This document shows positions 6,026 to 14,109 of a stretch of 38,320 bases of DNA, piece by piece. This DNA comes from Anaerolineales bacterium (GTDB taxonomy: Bacteria > Chloroflexota > Anaerolineae > Anaerolineales > Villigracilaceae). The notes beneath the pieces are model-generated. The model made no database searches and was not told where the DNA came from. It was given only the letters and a program-made list of their open reading frames with translations. Each line of letters starts with the position of its first letter. Position 1 is the stretch's first letter. The translations under genes were made by a program, and so were the position numbers. The DNA lies in NCBI GenBank assembly GCA_017985935.1, contig JAGNWT010000035.1, forward strand, positions 1-38,320. Direction: 5' to 3'.

Positions 6026-7792
6026 ATGGCAACTCAAAAATGGTGCATTGCAAATCAGGCGTCCTTTTGCGCCACGCCCAACGGCGTGAAGATCACAGAT
6101 CTTTTTATCGGCGCTCAGGTTGAAACAACGGGCGAAACACAAATCGTTTCGATGCGGGGGAATGACAATAAAATTCACAATGTGACCTGGATGAAGGCGA
6201 CCTTCTGGACCAGCAAGGGGCAGCAAACTGGCTGGGTGCGGGAATTGCTATTTGATGATTACAACGATGTGTTCTCCAAGCCTGAAGTGGAGATCCCCGG
6301 CGCACCCGGCGATCCGTCTGACCCATTCCCTTATGCCACCACGAATCCGAATGACCCGGCTCAATATATGGTGCTGGGAAAGGATGCCCGCGGAACAGAA
6401 TTGGTCAAATACAACCTATGCGGAGAGATCTGCGTTGCTTTTGTGGTTGGCGTTGGAATGAAACAATTCCTGCTGGATTGGAAGAATGTTCCCAACAGTT
6501 TATATCAGTGGACCCTGGGCGGCACCAGCGATAAACAAACAGATGCTTCAGTGCTAAAGAATATGCTCTTTGCTTACGGGTACACCACTGCTAACGGCAA
6601 CGTCATTAACTTCTCTGATTCGATCAACGGACCGATCTTTGCCGGGCAAAATATCACACCTGGCAGATTTCAAAAATTCCTCGAGACCCATTACCTGATC
6701 GCCAATGTTGCGATCAACAAGTTCACCGGCAGGCTGATCCCGGACGAGCCAAACCAGCCCAACCGGACCAATCACTGGGTTGTGCTGGACAAGGTAATGC
6801 CGAACAATACAGAATATGGGCGGGTCGAGTTGTTCAATCCATTCAACAACCGCAGGCAGGAATATTCCTACAACAACTTTATCGCATCCTTCGGAGGCGG
6901 AACATATTCCGGCTTATGGATCAAACGCAAGCAAGATCGACAACCCGATCAAGCAGCTCAATCACCGAAGAAATGGGCCGTAAAAAATGACGAATTTGCA
7001 GATGTGCCTGCCGGCAAGAAGGTGCTCAAAGTAGAACGCGGCGCGGTCGTAGAATTTACCGGGTCCAAAGAACAAAGGAATGGAATGGGCTGGGCGCAGA
7101 TCAAATACAAAGGGATGACCGCCTGGGCGCCAGAGATCTCACTTGAAGATTTCTCCGATCAATTTCCCGATAATGAGGTAGTCATTCAGCACCCCACCCC
7201 CGAAGAAGATGACGCGCCTCAATACATGTATCTTCCGGGTGAGAACGGAATCAAGAATAACATGTGCGGACAATTATGCGCCGCATTCATCACCCGCCTT
7301 GATATCGAAACCTTTATGGTCAAGTGGAAGGAGAAGGCAGCGGTATATTACAAATTAGCGGTGGGCGGCAATACCGACATGGGCACCGGCATCGACTCTT
7401 TGGAAAGCATGTACCGTGTGGATCCATATAATGCCGTCCCTGGAGATCTGATCCGATTCGACCAAGGCATGCTTGACCCCATCACCCGCAGACCGCTGGT
7501 ATCTCCCGGTCGAATGCAAAAGATGCTTAAGGACTTTTATCTCGTAGCCGGCGTTCGGATCAAGAAGACCGATAAATTCACCGGCAGATTAAGCGGCGGC
7601 GGGACCGGGCACTGGATTGTCGTGGACAAGGTCACGCCGAACGGAAAGAACGACGGCTGTCAGGGCTGGGTGGAGATCTACAACCCGTTCCCGAACAAAC
7701 GCCAGGAATATTCCTACGATGAGTTTATCAATTCCTTTGGCTTGCCCGGCATGCAGCTTGGGCTCTGGGTCAGGCGAAAAGGATTAGGGTAA
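6026..7792 (+). CDS. Tandem SH3-like / papain-like (C39-type) domain protein without signal peptide
   Basis: A 588-residue protein built from two repeats of the same module. Each has an SH3-like beta domain (about residues 4-75 and 315-372) followed by a cysteine-protease-like domain (about 105-300 and 395-585). The repeats align at NLCGEICVAF / NMCGQLCAAF, at TPGRFQKFL / SPGRMQKML, at NHWVVLDKV / GHWIVVDKV and at LFNPFNNRRQEYSY / IYNPFPNKRQEYSY. Putative Cys-His-Asn triads are C132-H250-N271 and C414-H529-N553. There is no signal peptide, lipobox or membrane segment, so the protein appears cytoplasmic, which is odd for SH3 plus peptidase proteins, usually wall-associated. ATG at 6026 has AGGAG 8 nt upstream. 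Peptidase activity is an inference from fold and motif order; the residues could also serve a transglutaminase- or transferase-like chemistry. Confidence 0.75.
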   Translation: MATQKWCIANQASFCATPNGVKITDLFIGAQVETTGETQIVSMRGNDNKIHNVTWMKATFWTSKGQQTGWVRELLFDDYNDVFSKPEVEIPGAPGDPSDPFPYATTNPNDPAQYMVLGKDARGTELVKYNLCGEICVAFVVGVGMKQFLLDWKNVPNSLYQWTLGGTSDKQTDASVLKNMLFAYGYTTANGNVINFSDSINGPIFAGQNITPGRFQKFLETHYLIANVAINKFTGRLIPDEPNQPNRTNHWVVLDKVMPNNTEYGRVELFNPFNNRRQEYSYNNFIASFGGGTYSGLWIKRKQDRQPDQAAQSPKKWAVKNDEFADVPAGKKVLKVERGAVVEFTGSKEQRNGMGWAQIKYKGMTAWAPEISLEDFSDQFPDNEVVIQHPTPEEDDAPQYMYLPGENGIKNNMCGQLCAAFITRLDIETFMVKWKEKAAVYYKLAVGGNTDMGTGIDSLESMYRVDPYNAVPGDLIRFDQGMLDPITRRPLVSPGRMQKMLKDFYLVAGVRIKKTDKFTGRLSGGGTGHWIVVDKVTPNGKNDGCQGWVEIYNPFPNKRQEYSYDEFINSFGLPGMQLGLWVRRKGLG

Positions 7793-7799
7793 GCAGGCA

Positions 7800-7833
7800 C
7801 AAAAAGAGCCGGTCTTTTGACTGGCTCTTTTTG
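7800..7833 (+). terminator. Terminator after the twin cysteine-peptidase-like gene
   Basis: AAAAAGAGCCGGTC and GACTGGCTCTTTTT form a stem of about 14 bp with one G-T pair and a TTTT loop, starting 8 nt after the stop codon. Confidence 0.9.
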
Positions 7834-7857
7834 ATAGATTCAATCTCCGCTTATAAT
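7831..7857 (+). promoter_or_regulatory. Promoter giving a probably leaderless mRNA for the GT87-like gene
   Basis: TTGATA (7831-7836) and a perfect TATAAT (7852-7857) are spaced 15 nt. A start about 7 nt after the -10 box falls on the ATG at 7864. No ribosome site precedes that ATG. Confidence 0.5.
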
Positions 7858-7863
7858 GGAACA

Positions 7864-9234
7864 ATGCAATTTCAAAAAACGACCTTCAAGGCTTTGATAT
7901 TATGGGTCGGGGCAACGCTGGTTCTCCTCGGCTCATCGTTCTGGTTGATCCAAAAGGGACTCTTCGACACCTTCAATCGCACCGGACCGCACTCGATCCT
8001 GGGGCAGAACATCATGGCGGTGATGCTCGTCTGGCTGCTCTTTGGATTGACATTATCGCTTGTTCATTTCCAAAAAATCAACCAAGAGAACGTTCTCACC
8101 TATGCAGGTTTTATCCTCGTCTCCCTGCTGTATATCAACCTACTGAGAGAAAGAACCGAATATGGGGATCTCGAATATTATCTTGATGCTGCCACTCAGC
8201 TCTATAAAGACCGTCCGCTTCCACCCGGGTATTTGTATCTGCCGTTTTGGGCGGTTGTTCTGGAGCAATTTGTCGGTTTTGGGAAATTTGGAGTTTTACT
8301 TGCTTCCTGGTTGATGAATATCGCCTCGATCATGGCGTTTTACTTTTTGCTCATCGCCGCCCTCAAACGCTACAATTTTTCAGACCGCCTCGCCGCCCTT
8401 ATCACGATCCTCTTCGCATTGATCAACGTGCCCATCCTTCGGACTCTTTTTTATGGGCAGGTCAACCTGCACATGGTCAACTTTGTGCTATTGGCTTTGG
8501 TTCTGTATCCGCGGCAGAGATTTCTTTCCGCTGTGGCGCTTGCCATCGCAGTGCATCTGAAAGTCTCGCCCATCATCATTGCTTTTATTTTCCTGCTCGA
8601 ACGTGATTGGCGCTGGATCTTCTACTTTGGCATTGGACTCGCTCTGGTCGCCGCCATCCCTGTCCTCACAGATGGGATCAGCCCCTACTACGATTTCCTG
8701 CGAAACAGTCAGGAAGTGGTTGGCGTGCGCGACATCAACTTCCGAGAAGGCTCGATCGATGCGGTCTTCCTCACCCTCTACAACCTGAACTATATTTCAC
8801 TCACTGCCGCCCGCGTCACCACCTACACGGTCAAGGTGCTTGTGATAGGCTTTGCGTTCTTCACCATGTATCTTAACGTCCGCGGGAAAACTTTCTACAC
8901 CGGGGCGGGCGAGGTTGCCATGAATGCTGCACCGATCGTCTTGCTCATGCTCAACCTCGCCTCACCACTCGTTTGGGAACATCACGGCATCTTTCTCGTT
9001 CTGCCTTTTCTGCTGCTCCTCAAAAAACTCAACACCACAAAGTACTGGATGCTCTTCGCTCTGGCATATACCCTCCAGTTCTTAATGCCGACTTTCGACT
9101 TCTATCCCTGGTCCACGCTGATGAGACTGTCAGCCCCGTTGCTGATCCTCTGGCTGACATACCGCGTCGCATCGGACCCCAAACCTGCCCCTGCCTTCGA
9201 GCGGGCAAATCTCTGGCTGACGAATCTCGCCTGA
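7864..9234 (+). CDS. Membrane glycosyltransferase-like protein, GT87/DUF2029 (GT-C fold)
   Basis: A 456-residue polytopic membrane protein with around ten hydrophobic helices. The segment FYGQVNLHMVNFVLLALV followed by an AVHLKVSPIIIAFIFLL helix is the hallmark of DUF2029/GT87 polyprenyl-phosphate-sugar mannosyltransferases (GQVN and K-x-S/T-P motifs). An acidic loop after the first helices (EYGDLEYYLDAATQLY) occupies the place of the GT-C catalytic aspartate. It would add a sugar to a lipid or cell-surface glycan outside the membrane; substrate unknown. ATG at 7864 is preferred over a TTG at 7831, which lies inside the upstream terminator. It converges on the gene at 9240 with only 5 nt between stops and no terminator. 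Confidence 0.8.
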   Translation: MQFQKTTFKALILWVGATLVLLGSSFWLIQKGLFDTFNRTGPHSILGQNIMAVMLVWLLFGLTLSLVHFQKINQENVLTYAGFILVSLLYINLLRERTEYGDLEYYLDAATQLYKDRPLPPGYLYLPFWAVVLEQFVGFGKFGVLLASWLMNIASIMAFYFLLIAALKRYNFSDRLAALITILFALINVPILRTLFYGQVNLHMVNFVLLALVLYPRQRFLSAVALAIAVHLKVSPIIIAFIFLLERDWRWIFYFGIGLALVAAIPVLTDGISPYYDFLRNSQEVVGVRDINFREGSIDAVFLTLYNLNYISLTAARVTTYTVKVLVIGFAFFTMYLNVRGKTFYTGAGEVAMNAAPIVLLMLNLASPLVWEHHGIFLVLPFLLLLKKLNTTKYWMLFALAYTLQFLMPTFDFYPWSTLMRLSAPLLILWLTYRVASDPKPAPAFERANLWLTNLA

Positions 9235-9239
9235 AAAAT

Positions 9240-10763
9240 TTACGGCAGGATCACTTCAAAGATCGCTGAATCAGTATCCCGATAAACCTCACGCAAACCG
9301 GGGTCATTTGCGGCTTGGTCTAAAAAGTCGCCGTGCTTCAAGTCGGAGTGGATGAAGCGCGCGCCGAATGTTTCAAGCACAACTTTGGAAGGCTGCTCCA
9401 TGTCGCCGCGGGTAATGCTCACCCATTGATCGTACATATCGGCGTTGTATAACTGCATGTACGTTGGGTCGAGCCCTATCAAATAGGTGTTGTGCGTGTT
9501 GTAAAAGAACAAGCGCGGAAAATCGTCCCAATCTGTTTGGAATACGATCGAACCCTCAGGGGTGTTCTTCTCCAGCCAGTGCGAGGCATCTGCATACAAC
9601 CCGGCAGTCTTGGATTTTGCAATAGCCTCACCCGTAGCCGGTACAGACTTGATAATGCCGGCGATCACAGCGACCATCAAGATGAGGGGCGCAAAGTTTA
9701 CACGGAGAAACTCCAGCGGTGAAAATGCTTTTTGGTCAGAATCAGATCCCAGATTAAGTCCGAACGAGTCTGGCGAAAAAGCGGAGAGAAATGGCGACCA
9801 GGCGAATGCCGCAAAGATCAAAGCGAAAGGGGGGAAATATTCCACAAAACGGCGCGCCTGAAAAAGCATCAGCCCAAACAGCAAGGCAGAGAATAATCCA
9901 AGAGCCGTTCGCACATCCATCTTCCGCTCGGAAAGCCCCAATGCCAGAATGCCGCTCGCAAAAGCAATGAGTGACGGCAGGGAGTTCTTCAACAGCTGAT
10001 CGGTTTCATAAGGGAACCATTCATTGCCAACGCTGACCGAGGTGGCGTCTGCGAGTTTGGGCAGCATGTGTTGAACGGAAAATGTGATGTTGTCGGGGAA
10101 ATATGGGTTGAATATCATGCCGTAAAAAACGCCTGCGCCAATGAATAACAGCGGACGGTATTCCAGTCTGCGTTCAATAAGTAGAACGGAGACCATGTGC
10201 ATAACACCCAGAGCGATCAATAAGGGGAAGGCGTCGTACATCCAAACATACAGGAAGCCGAGGAAGGCCAGTCGCCAAAGTTTCCCTTCCATCATCCACA
10301 AGTATCCGAGAGCCAACACGCCCAGAGATAACGATTGAGCGCGAGTAATGCTCATGCGGTAAAGAAACGCGTCGGAGATGCCAAGCAAAGCCAGAGCCCA
10401 CAACCAGGCCAGCGGCACCCGCTGACGGTGGAAAAGATACCAGACCGCGAGAAAAGCCAGGCTGGCAAAGATCACTGCCGCCCATTTTGCGCCTTCGCGC
10501 AGGTCACCAAACGTAAATGGGATAAGTGCTACGTGAAAAAGAAAATGGTGGTCGTAAAATTCTTCTGCGTTCAGGATGCTGAGCGGGAGCCACGGGAAGT
10601 CAGGCTTGAGCCCTTCCGTCCGCATAAGCCAGGCTAGCTTGATGTGATAATAGCCGTCGTTGTCGGGGAGGTTTGGCACGACAAACTGAGCATACGCCAT
10701 ACCCGCGACAAAGACCAAAAATAGGGACAAGCCAAGAACAAAGTTAAGGGCAGATTTTTTCAT
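9240..10763 (-). CDS. Polytopic membrane protein, STT3/GT39-like GT-C glycosyltransferase
   Basis: A 507-residue membrane protein with an N-terminal signal-anchor, about eleven helices and a soluble C-terminal part from about residue 385. The first outside loop reads LPDNDGYYHIKLAWLMR and the next DHHFLFHVALIPF: this D-x-D/YYH pattern is that of GT-C enzymes such as oligosaccharyltransferase STT3 and PMT. The C-terminal domain begins with an ASHWLEKNTPEGSIVFQTDWDDFPRLFFYN block, here abbreviated, which is common in bacterial STT3-like proteins. Substrate unknown. ATG at 10763 lies at the start of the first helix; ribosome site is weak. A 20-bp inverted repeat separates it from the lipoprotein gene upstream. 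Confidence 0.75.
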   Translation of the reverse strand: MKKSALNFVLGLSLFLVFVAGMAYAQFVVPNLPDNDGYYHIKLAWLMRTEGLKPDFPWLPLSILNAEEFYDHHFLFHVALIPFTFGDLREGAKWAAVIFASLAFLAVWYLFHRQRVPLAWLWALALLGISDAFLYRMSITRAQSLSLGVLALGYLWMMEGKLWRLAFLGFLYVWMYDAFPLLIALGVMHMVSVLLIERRLEYRPLLFIGAGVFYGMIFNPYFPDNITFSVQHMLPKLADATSVSVGNEWFPYETDQLLKNSLPSLIAFASGILALGLSERKMDVRTALGLFSALLFGLMLFQARRFVEYFPPFALIFAAFAWSPFLSAFSPDSFGLNLGSDSDQKAFSPLEFLRVNFAPLILMVAVIAGIIKSVPATGEAIAKSKTAGLYADASHWLEKNTPEGSIVFQTDWDDFPRLFFYNTHNTYLIGLDPTYMQLYNADMYDQWVSITRGDMEQPSKVVLETFGARFIHSDLKHGDFLDQAANDPGLREVYRDTDSAIFEVILP

Positions 10764-10780
10764 TGAAGTTTCCGATATTA

Positions 10781-10825
10781 ATGGATAGGCTCGTTTGGAT
10801 GTTTGATCCAGACGAGCCTATCCAT
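10781..10825. repeat. Long perfect inverted repeat (20-bp stem, 5-nt loop)
   Basis: 10781-10800 pairs with 10806-10825 over 20 bp with a single G-T pair. A TTTT lies on the plus-strand side only. It sits between two minus-strand genes, so on the transcribed strand it lacks a T-run; it could be an mRNA stabiliser, a weak terminator or a mobile palindrome. Confidence 0.75.
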
Positions 10826-10851
10826 TTTACTTGGTTAGCAGGAAGTGAGGG

Positions 10852-11541
10852 TTAACCGTTCGTGTTGCTGTTGGTGTTGTCGTCGTTGGTGTTGCTGCCG
10901 TTGCCATTGTCGTCGTTGGAATTGCCGCCATTCGAGTTGTCGTCATTGCTGTTGCTGGTGTTGCTGTTGTCGTCGTTGGAATTGCTGCTGTTCGAGTTGG
11001 AGTCATCGTTCGAGTTGCTGCTGTTCGAGTTGGAGTCATCATCGTTCGAGTTGCTGCCGTTCGAATTGGAGTCATCATCGTTCGAGTTGCTGCCGTTCGA
11101 ATTGGAGTCGTCATCGTTCGAGTTGCTGTCGTTGCCGTTGTCGTCGTTGGAATTGCTGCCATTCGAGTTGTCGTCATTGCTGTTGGCATCGTTCCCATTG
11201 GCGTCATTGGAGTTATCGTCGCCCATTTCGGGGAGCTGGATCAAATCATCAGCCTGCGGAAGTTCAACACGGGTAACGGTGAGTGAGCCATCTTGAGAGA
11301 CCGCAACCTCAACCTTGATCACGTCGCCGACCTTGAAGGGTCCATCACGAACCACGGAGGGGTCAACGGTGATGACCTGCCCATTTACAACCCACTGATC
11401 GCCGTCAATGCTTTCGATCGTACCAGTATAGGCCACAGGAGCAGAGTCAACTTTGGCAGCGCCGGGAGCGGCAGTACAAGCGCCCAAAAGCATGCTGACA
11501 AGGACGGTAACTATCAAAACATAATTTGCAATTTTTTTCAT
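10852..11541 (-). CDS. Lipoprotein with DUF5666-like domain and Asn/Ser/Asp repeat tail
   Basis: A 229-residue predicted lipoprotein. It has a short basic N-terminus, a hydrophobic h-region and the lipobox LLGAC (Cys at residue 22), so it should be anchored to the membrane outer face. Residues about 37-95 (YTGTIESIDGDQWVVNGQ ... KVGDVIKVEV) form a small beta domain of the DUF5666 type. The remaining 120 residues consist of N, S, D and G only, in units such as SNSNDDDSNSNG, ending in NTNG. The DNA holds tandem 36-bp repeats. There is no sortase or transmembrane tail. The tail may be a flexible spacer or a divalent-cation-binding surface; function unknown. ATG at 11541 follows GGAAGACC. Confidence 0.8.
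   Translation of the reverse strand: MKKIANYVLIVTVLVSMLLGACTAAPGAAKVDSAPVAYTGTIESIDGDQWVVNGQVITVDPSVVRDGPFKVGDVIKVEVAVSQDGSLTVTRVELPQADDLIQLPEMGDDNSNDANGNDANSNDDNSNGSNSNDDNGNDSNSNDDDSNSNGSNSNDDDSNSNGSNSNDDDSNSNSSNSNDDSNSNSSNSNDDNSNTSNSNDDNSNGGNSNDDNGNGSNTNDDNTNSNTNG
10999..11139. repeat. Tandem 36-bp repeats coding the N/S/D tail
   Basis: Near-identical units start at 11032, 11068 and 11104 (period 36). A unit at 10999 is 33 bp because one Asp codon is missing. Shorter variants of the same words fill the rest of 10855-11225. The 33/36 pattern keeps the frame, suggesting slippage or unequal recombination under coding constraint. Confidence 0.85.
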
Positions 11542-11778
11542 GGTCTTCCTCTTTCCTCTAAGTGAAATAAGATGTATTACATTCAGTTAGTCGACAAATA
11601 AAAACAAAGGTTACGGGCATATTTATGGATTTTGAAAACCCTGTGGATATTGGTACTGCCATTTGTGAAGGGTTTCATCAACTGGCATCAATGGTTATCA
11701 CCCAAAAGTTTTACAAGTGGGAAAAACAATAATTATTCAACCCTATTCGTGTACAATAGAAATAATCAAGGTTTTAAC

Positions 11779-12513
11779 ATGCGAATCGCTTTTATCTCTG
11801 ACATTCACGGAAATTTGGTTGCGCTGCAGGCTGTCCTTGCGGATATGAAGTCGCAGGAGGTCGATCAAATTGTGTGCCTCGGTGATACGGTCACCATGGG
11901 TCCCCAGCCCAAAGAAGTATTGACCGTGCTGCAGGAATTGCGCTGTTCATATATAAAAGGGAATCACGATTCAGCGCTCCTTGAGCCTGAGAAAGCAGCC
12001 CAATACGAGATCACAGAATATCTGGTCAAAGATTTATATTGGTGCAGAGACCAACTCCAGCAGGCAGATCTCGACTTTATTGATTCTTTTCGCCCTACGC
12101 TGGATATCCCCCTGTCAGAACGGGTCAAACTCCTCGCGTTTCACGGCTCACCGCTCTCGTCCATAGATATTATTCAGGCAACAACTCCGGTGGACGTTCT
12201 TGACCGATATTTTTCAGACCGTACGGCAGATGTATTCATTGGGGGGCATTCACATATCCAATTACATCGCAGATACGGCAACAAACTTATTTTGAATTCC
12301 GGCAGTGTCGGAAACACTTTCAAATTTGTTTATACCCCGGGCATTGTGCCAAGTCTGCTGCCTTGGGCGGAGTATATGATCGTGAGCCATGTCAATGACA
12401 CCGTCAGCGTGGATGCCCGGCGGGTTTACTTCGATACTGACGAATTGTTGCAGATCGTGAAAAAAAGCAGCCTGCCTGGAGCAGTTTGGTGGCTCAAACA
12501 ATATCAGGAATGA
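11779..12513 (+). CDS. Metallophosphoesterase, YfcE/calcineurin-like superfamily
   Basis: A 244-residue soluble hydrolase with the binuclear-metal motifs in order: D-x-H (ISDIHGN, residues 7-13), GD (CLGDTVTMGP), GNHD (IKGNHDSAL), a His in AFHGSP, and GGHSHIQ near residue 155, followed by NSGSVG. This layout matches small bacterial phosphodiesterases/phosphatases related to diadenosine tetraphosphatase and YfcE. The substrate cannot be told. ATG at 11779 has AAGG 6 nt upstream and begins exactly at the core strand (MRIAFISDIHG); an in-frame upstream TTG extension is not supported. Monocistronic with its own terminator, just ahead of the TIR/SLATT operon. Confidence 0.92.
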   Translation: MRIAFISDIHGNLVALQAVLADMKSQEVDQIVCLGDTVTMGPQPKEVLTVLQELRCSYIKGNHDSALLEPEKAAQYEITEYLVKDLYWCRDQLQQADLDFIDSFRPTLDIPLSERVKLLAFHGSPLSSIDIIQATTPVDVLDRYFSDRTADVFIGGHSHIQLHRRYGNKLILNSGSVGNTFKFVYTPGIVPSLLPWAEYMIVSHVNDTVSVDARRVYFDTDELLQIVKKSSLPGAVWWLKQYQE

Positions 12514-12527
12514 CCTGAAAGCATAGA

Positions 12528-12556
12528 AAAATCGGCTCTTCCAGCCGATTTTTTTT
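12528..12556 (+). terminator. Terminator of the metallophosphoesterase gene
   Basis: AATCGGCT / AGCCGATT (8 bp) with a 5-nt loop, preceded by A-run and followed by T8. It insulates the following operon from upstream transcription. Confidence 0.9.
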
Positions 12557-12609
12557 CAAATTGCAATGAAAATAAAAATATACTGACTTCCAAAATTTAA
12601 AATTCCAAG

Positions 12610-12643
12610 GCAATTGAAATGGTGTAAAATCGGTCTCAATTGC
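12610..12643 (+). promoter_or_regulatory. Inverted repeat around a -10-like box ahead of the TIR/SLATT operon
   Basis: GCAATTGA (12610-12617) and TCAATTGC (12636-12643) are perfect inverted copies 18 nt apart. Between them lies TGTAAAAT, whose TAAAAT (12625-12630) can act as a -10 box. Placement about 60-90 nt before the first start codon suggests a dimeric-regulator operator overlapping the promoter. No good -35 box is seen. Confidence 0.45.
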
Positions 12644-12697
12644 TCCATATTCAACAAAAAATAATCAACATTTCCAGAAGCAGGAGGAAGACACAGT

Positions 12698-14095
12698 ATG
12701 TTTGTCACGAAGAACCTGTACCAAAATGATGAAGCTTGGAAGCAAACCCCTCTTGGAAATTCAAAAGAGACCATCGGAAGCTGGGGTTGTTTATTAACCT
12801 CGGTCACAATGATGCTCAATGGAGTTGGGTATAACGAAACCCCGGCGACCGCCAACGAGAAATTTAAAAAAGCAGGCGGTTTCAACGGGGCTTTATTTAT
12901 GCCTGCGTTCCTCCCTTATGTTTGGCCCAATTGCGCCTATCGTGATATGCAGCCGTGTGAGGCGTACCCCGCCCCCATCGCTCAGATCGATGCCGCGGTT
13001 GCCGCCGGCAAACCGGTCATCCTTCAAGTAGATTGGAACAAACAAGCCGGTATTCAAACTCACTTCGTTCTGATCAAAGAGAAGAAGGGCGACGATTATT
13101 CTCTTTACGATCCATACAAATACGGCGGCGACGGTCCAGACAAAGAAGTCTTGCTGACTACACGCTATAAATATAACGGAGCAAAACTAGCTTCAGAGAT
13201 CAGCGCCGTGCTATGGTTCGACTCTTATTCCACCACACCTCCCGAGCCGCCCAAGATCGAAAAAGTTCCCGTGCCGGCTGAGAAATACGTCCTTTACGCA
13301 GGTGAAGATGACCTCGCTCTGCGTTCCGAACCGTCGGTGACTGGTTACTTATGGAAGCGCATGCTCATGGGAACCGAATTGATCTGCCTTGAACCTAAAG
13401 CGCAAGCCAAGCCCAAGATCGGCTCGCAAGGTCAGTGGATCCAAGTGCAGGATCCAAATGGTGACCAGGGATATGTGGCAGCCTGGTTCGTTTCTGAGCA
13501 GAAAGGCAAGCCCGCCGCATCCACCTCAACGACGTCCATTCCTGGCGCCACATCAGCCCCGGCACCAAAACCTGTCGGCGCACCTGCCCCGGTCCCTCCC
13601 GGAGCGTTGGCTCTCTACCCCACCGAAGAATTATCCTTCCGCTCGAAACCTGTGATCGCACCTGAAACCTTGATCCGGCGCATCCCTGCCACAGAGCAGT
13701 TGATCAGCCTTGAGCCGGCCAATCAAGCCGTTGCAAAAGTTGGCGTACAAAACCAATGGATCAAAGTCCGCGACGCAAACAAGAAGGAAGGCTACGTTGC
13801 CGCATGGTATGTGAAATACGCTGGAGGCACCAATGCTCAAGCAACATCCTCGACACCGGCAGCCGCTTCAGCAACGGGAGCCACCAACAAGGTCAAGACG
13901 ACCGTGGAAATGGTCTCCCTGCGAAACCAACCGGTCGTCAGTGATGCATCTCTGATCAAGCGTGTCCCGATCAATTACGAATTCACCATCACCGAACCCG
14001 GCGGTGAATCCAAGATCGGCGCGAACAACAAATGGATCAAGGTCAAAGATGCAACACATGAAGGCTATGTTGCGGCCTGGTTTGTTTCCCGCTAA
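12698..14095 (+). CDS. C39-like cysteine peptidase with three SH3 domains, no signal peptide
   Basis: A 465-residue protein and first gene of a four-gene operon. Residues 1-175 resemble the Peptidase_C39_2 papain-like fold: catalytic Cys31 in SWGCLLTSVTMMLNG, His122 in QTHFVLIKEK and Asp138 in YSLYDPYKYGG. Three bacterial SH3 domains follow (about 197-267, 303-374 and 399-465). Each ends in the same words, W-I-K/Q-V-x-D ... GYVAAWFV/YV, and they are separated by Pro/Ala/Thr-rich linkers. No signal peptide, lipobox or membrane helix is present, so it is predicted cytoplasmic, next to TIR and SLATT genes rather than wall genes. ATG at 12698 has AGGAGG about 10 nt upstream. The likely role is a protease (or peptide-binding) effector of the operon; target unknown. 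Confidence 0.8.
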   Translation: MFVTKNLYQNDEAWKQTPLGNSKETIGSWGCLLTSVTMMLNGVGYNETPATANEKFKKAGGFNGALFMPAFLPYVWPNCAYRDMQPCEAYPAPIAQIDAAVAAGKPVILQVDWNKQAGIQTHFVLIKEKKGDDYSLYDPYKYGGDGPDKEVLLTTRYKYNGAKLASEISAVLWFDSYSTTPPEPPKIEKVPVPAEKYVLYAGEDDLALRSEPSVTGYLWKRMLMGTELICLEPKAQAKPKIGSQGQWIQVQDPNGDQGYVAAWFVSEQKGKPAASTSTTSIPGATSAPAPKPVGAPAPVPPGALALYPTEELSFRSKPVIAPETLIRRIPATEQLISLEPANQAVAKVGVQNQWIKVRDANKKEGYVAAWYVKYAGGTNAQATSSTPAAASATGATNKVKTTVEMVSLRNQPVVSDASLIKRVPINYEFTITEPGGESKIGANNKWIKVKDATHEGYVAAWFVSR

Positions 14096-14109
14096 GCCAA
14101 GGATTGTTC

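Noticed and set aside
10855..11225. Repeats that could look like a CRISPR array
   Set aside because: Units are 33/36 bp with no unique spacers, lie inside an open frame and encode an N/S/D peptide; no cas genes nearby.
10845..11276. Cys/Arg-rich and Leu-rich frames opposite the lipoprotein repeats
   Set aside because: They are antisense reflections of the NSND codons and have no start signals.
11632..11778. An extended N-terminus for the metallophosphoesterase
   Set aside because: No ribosome site at the upstream codon; the D-x-H core begins at the ATG at 11779, which has AAGG.
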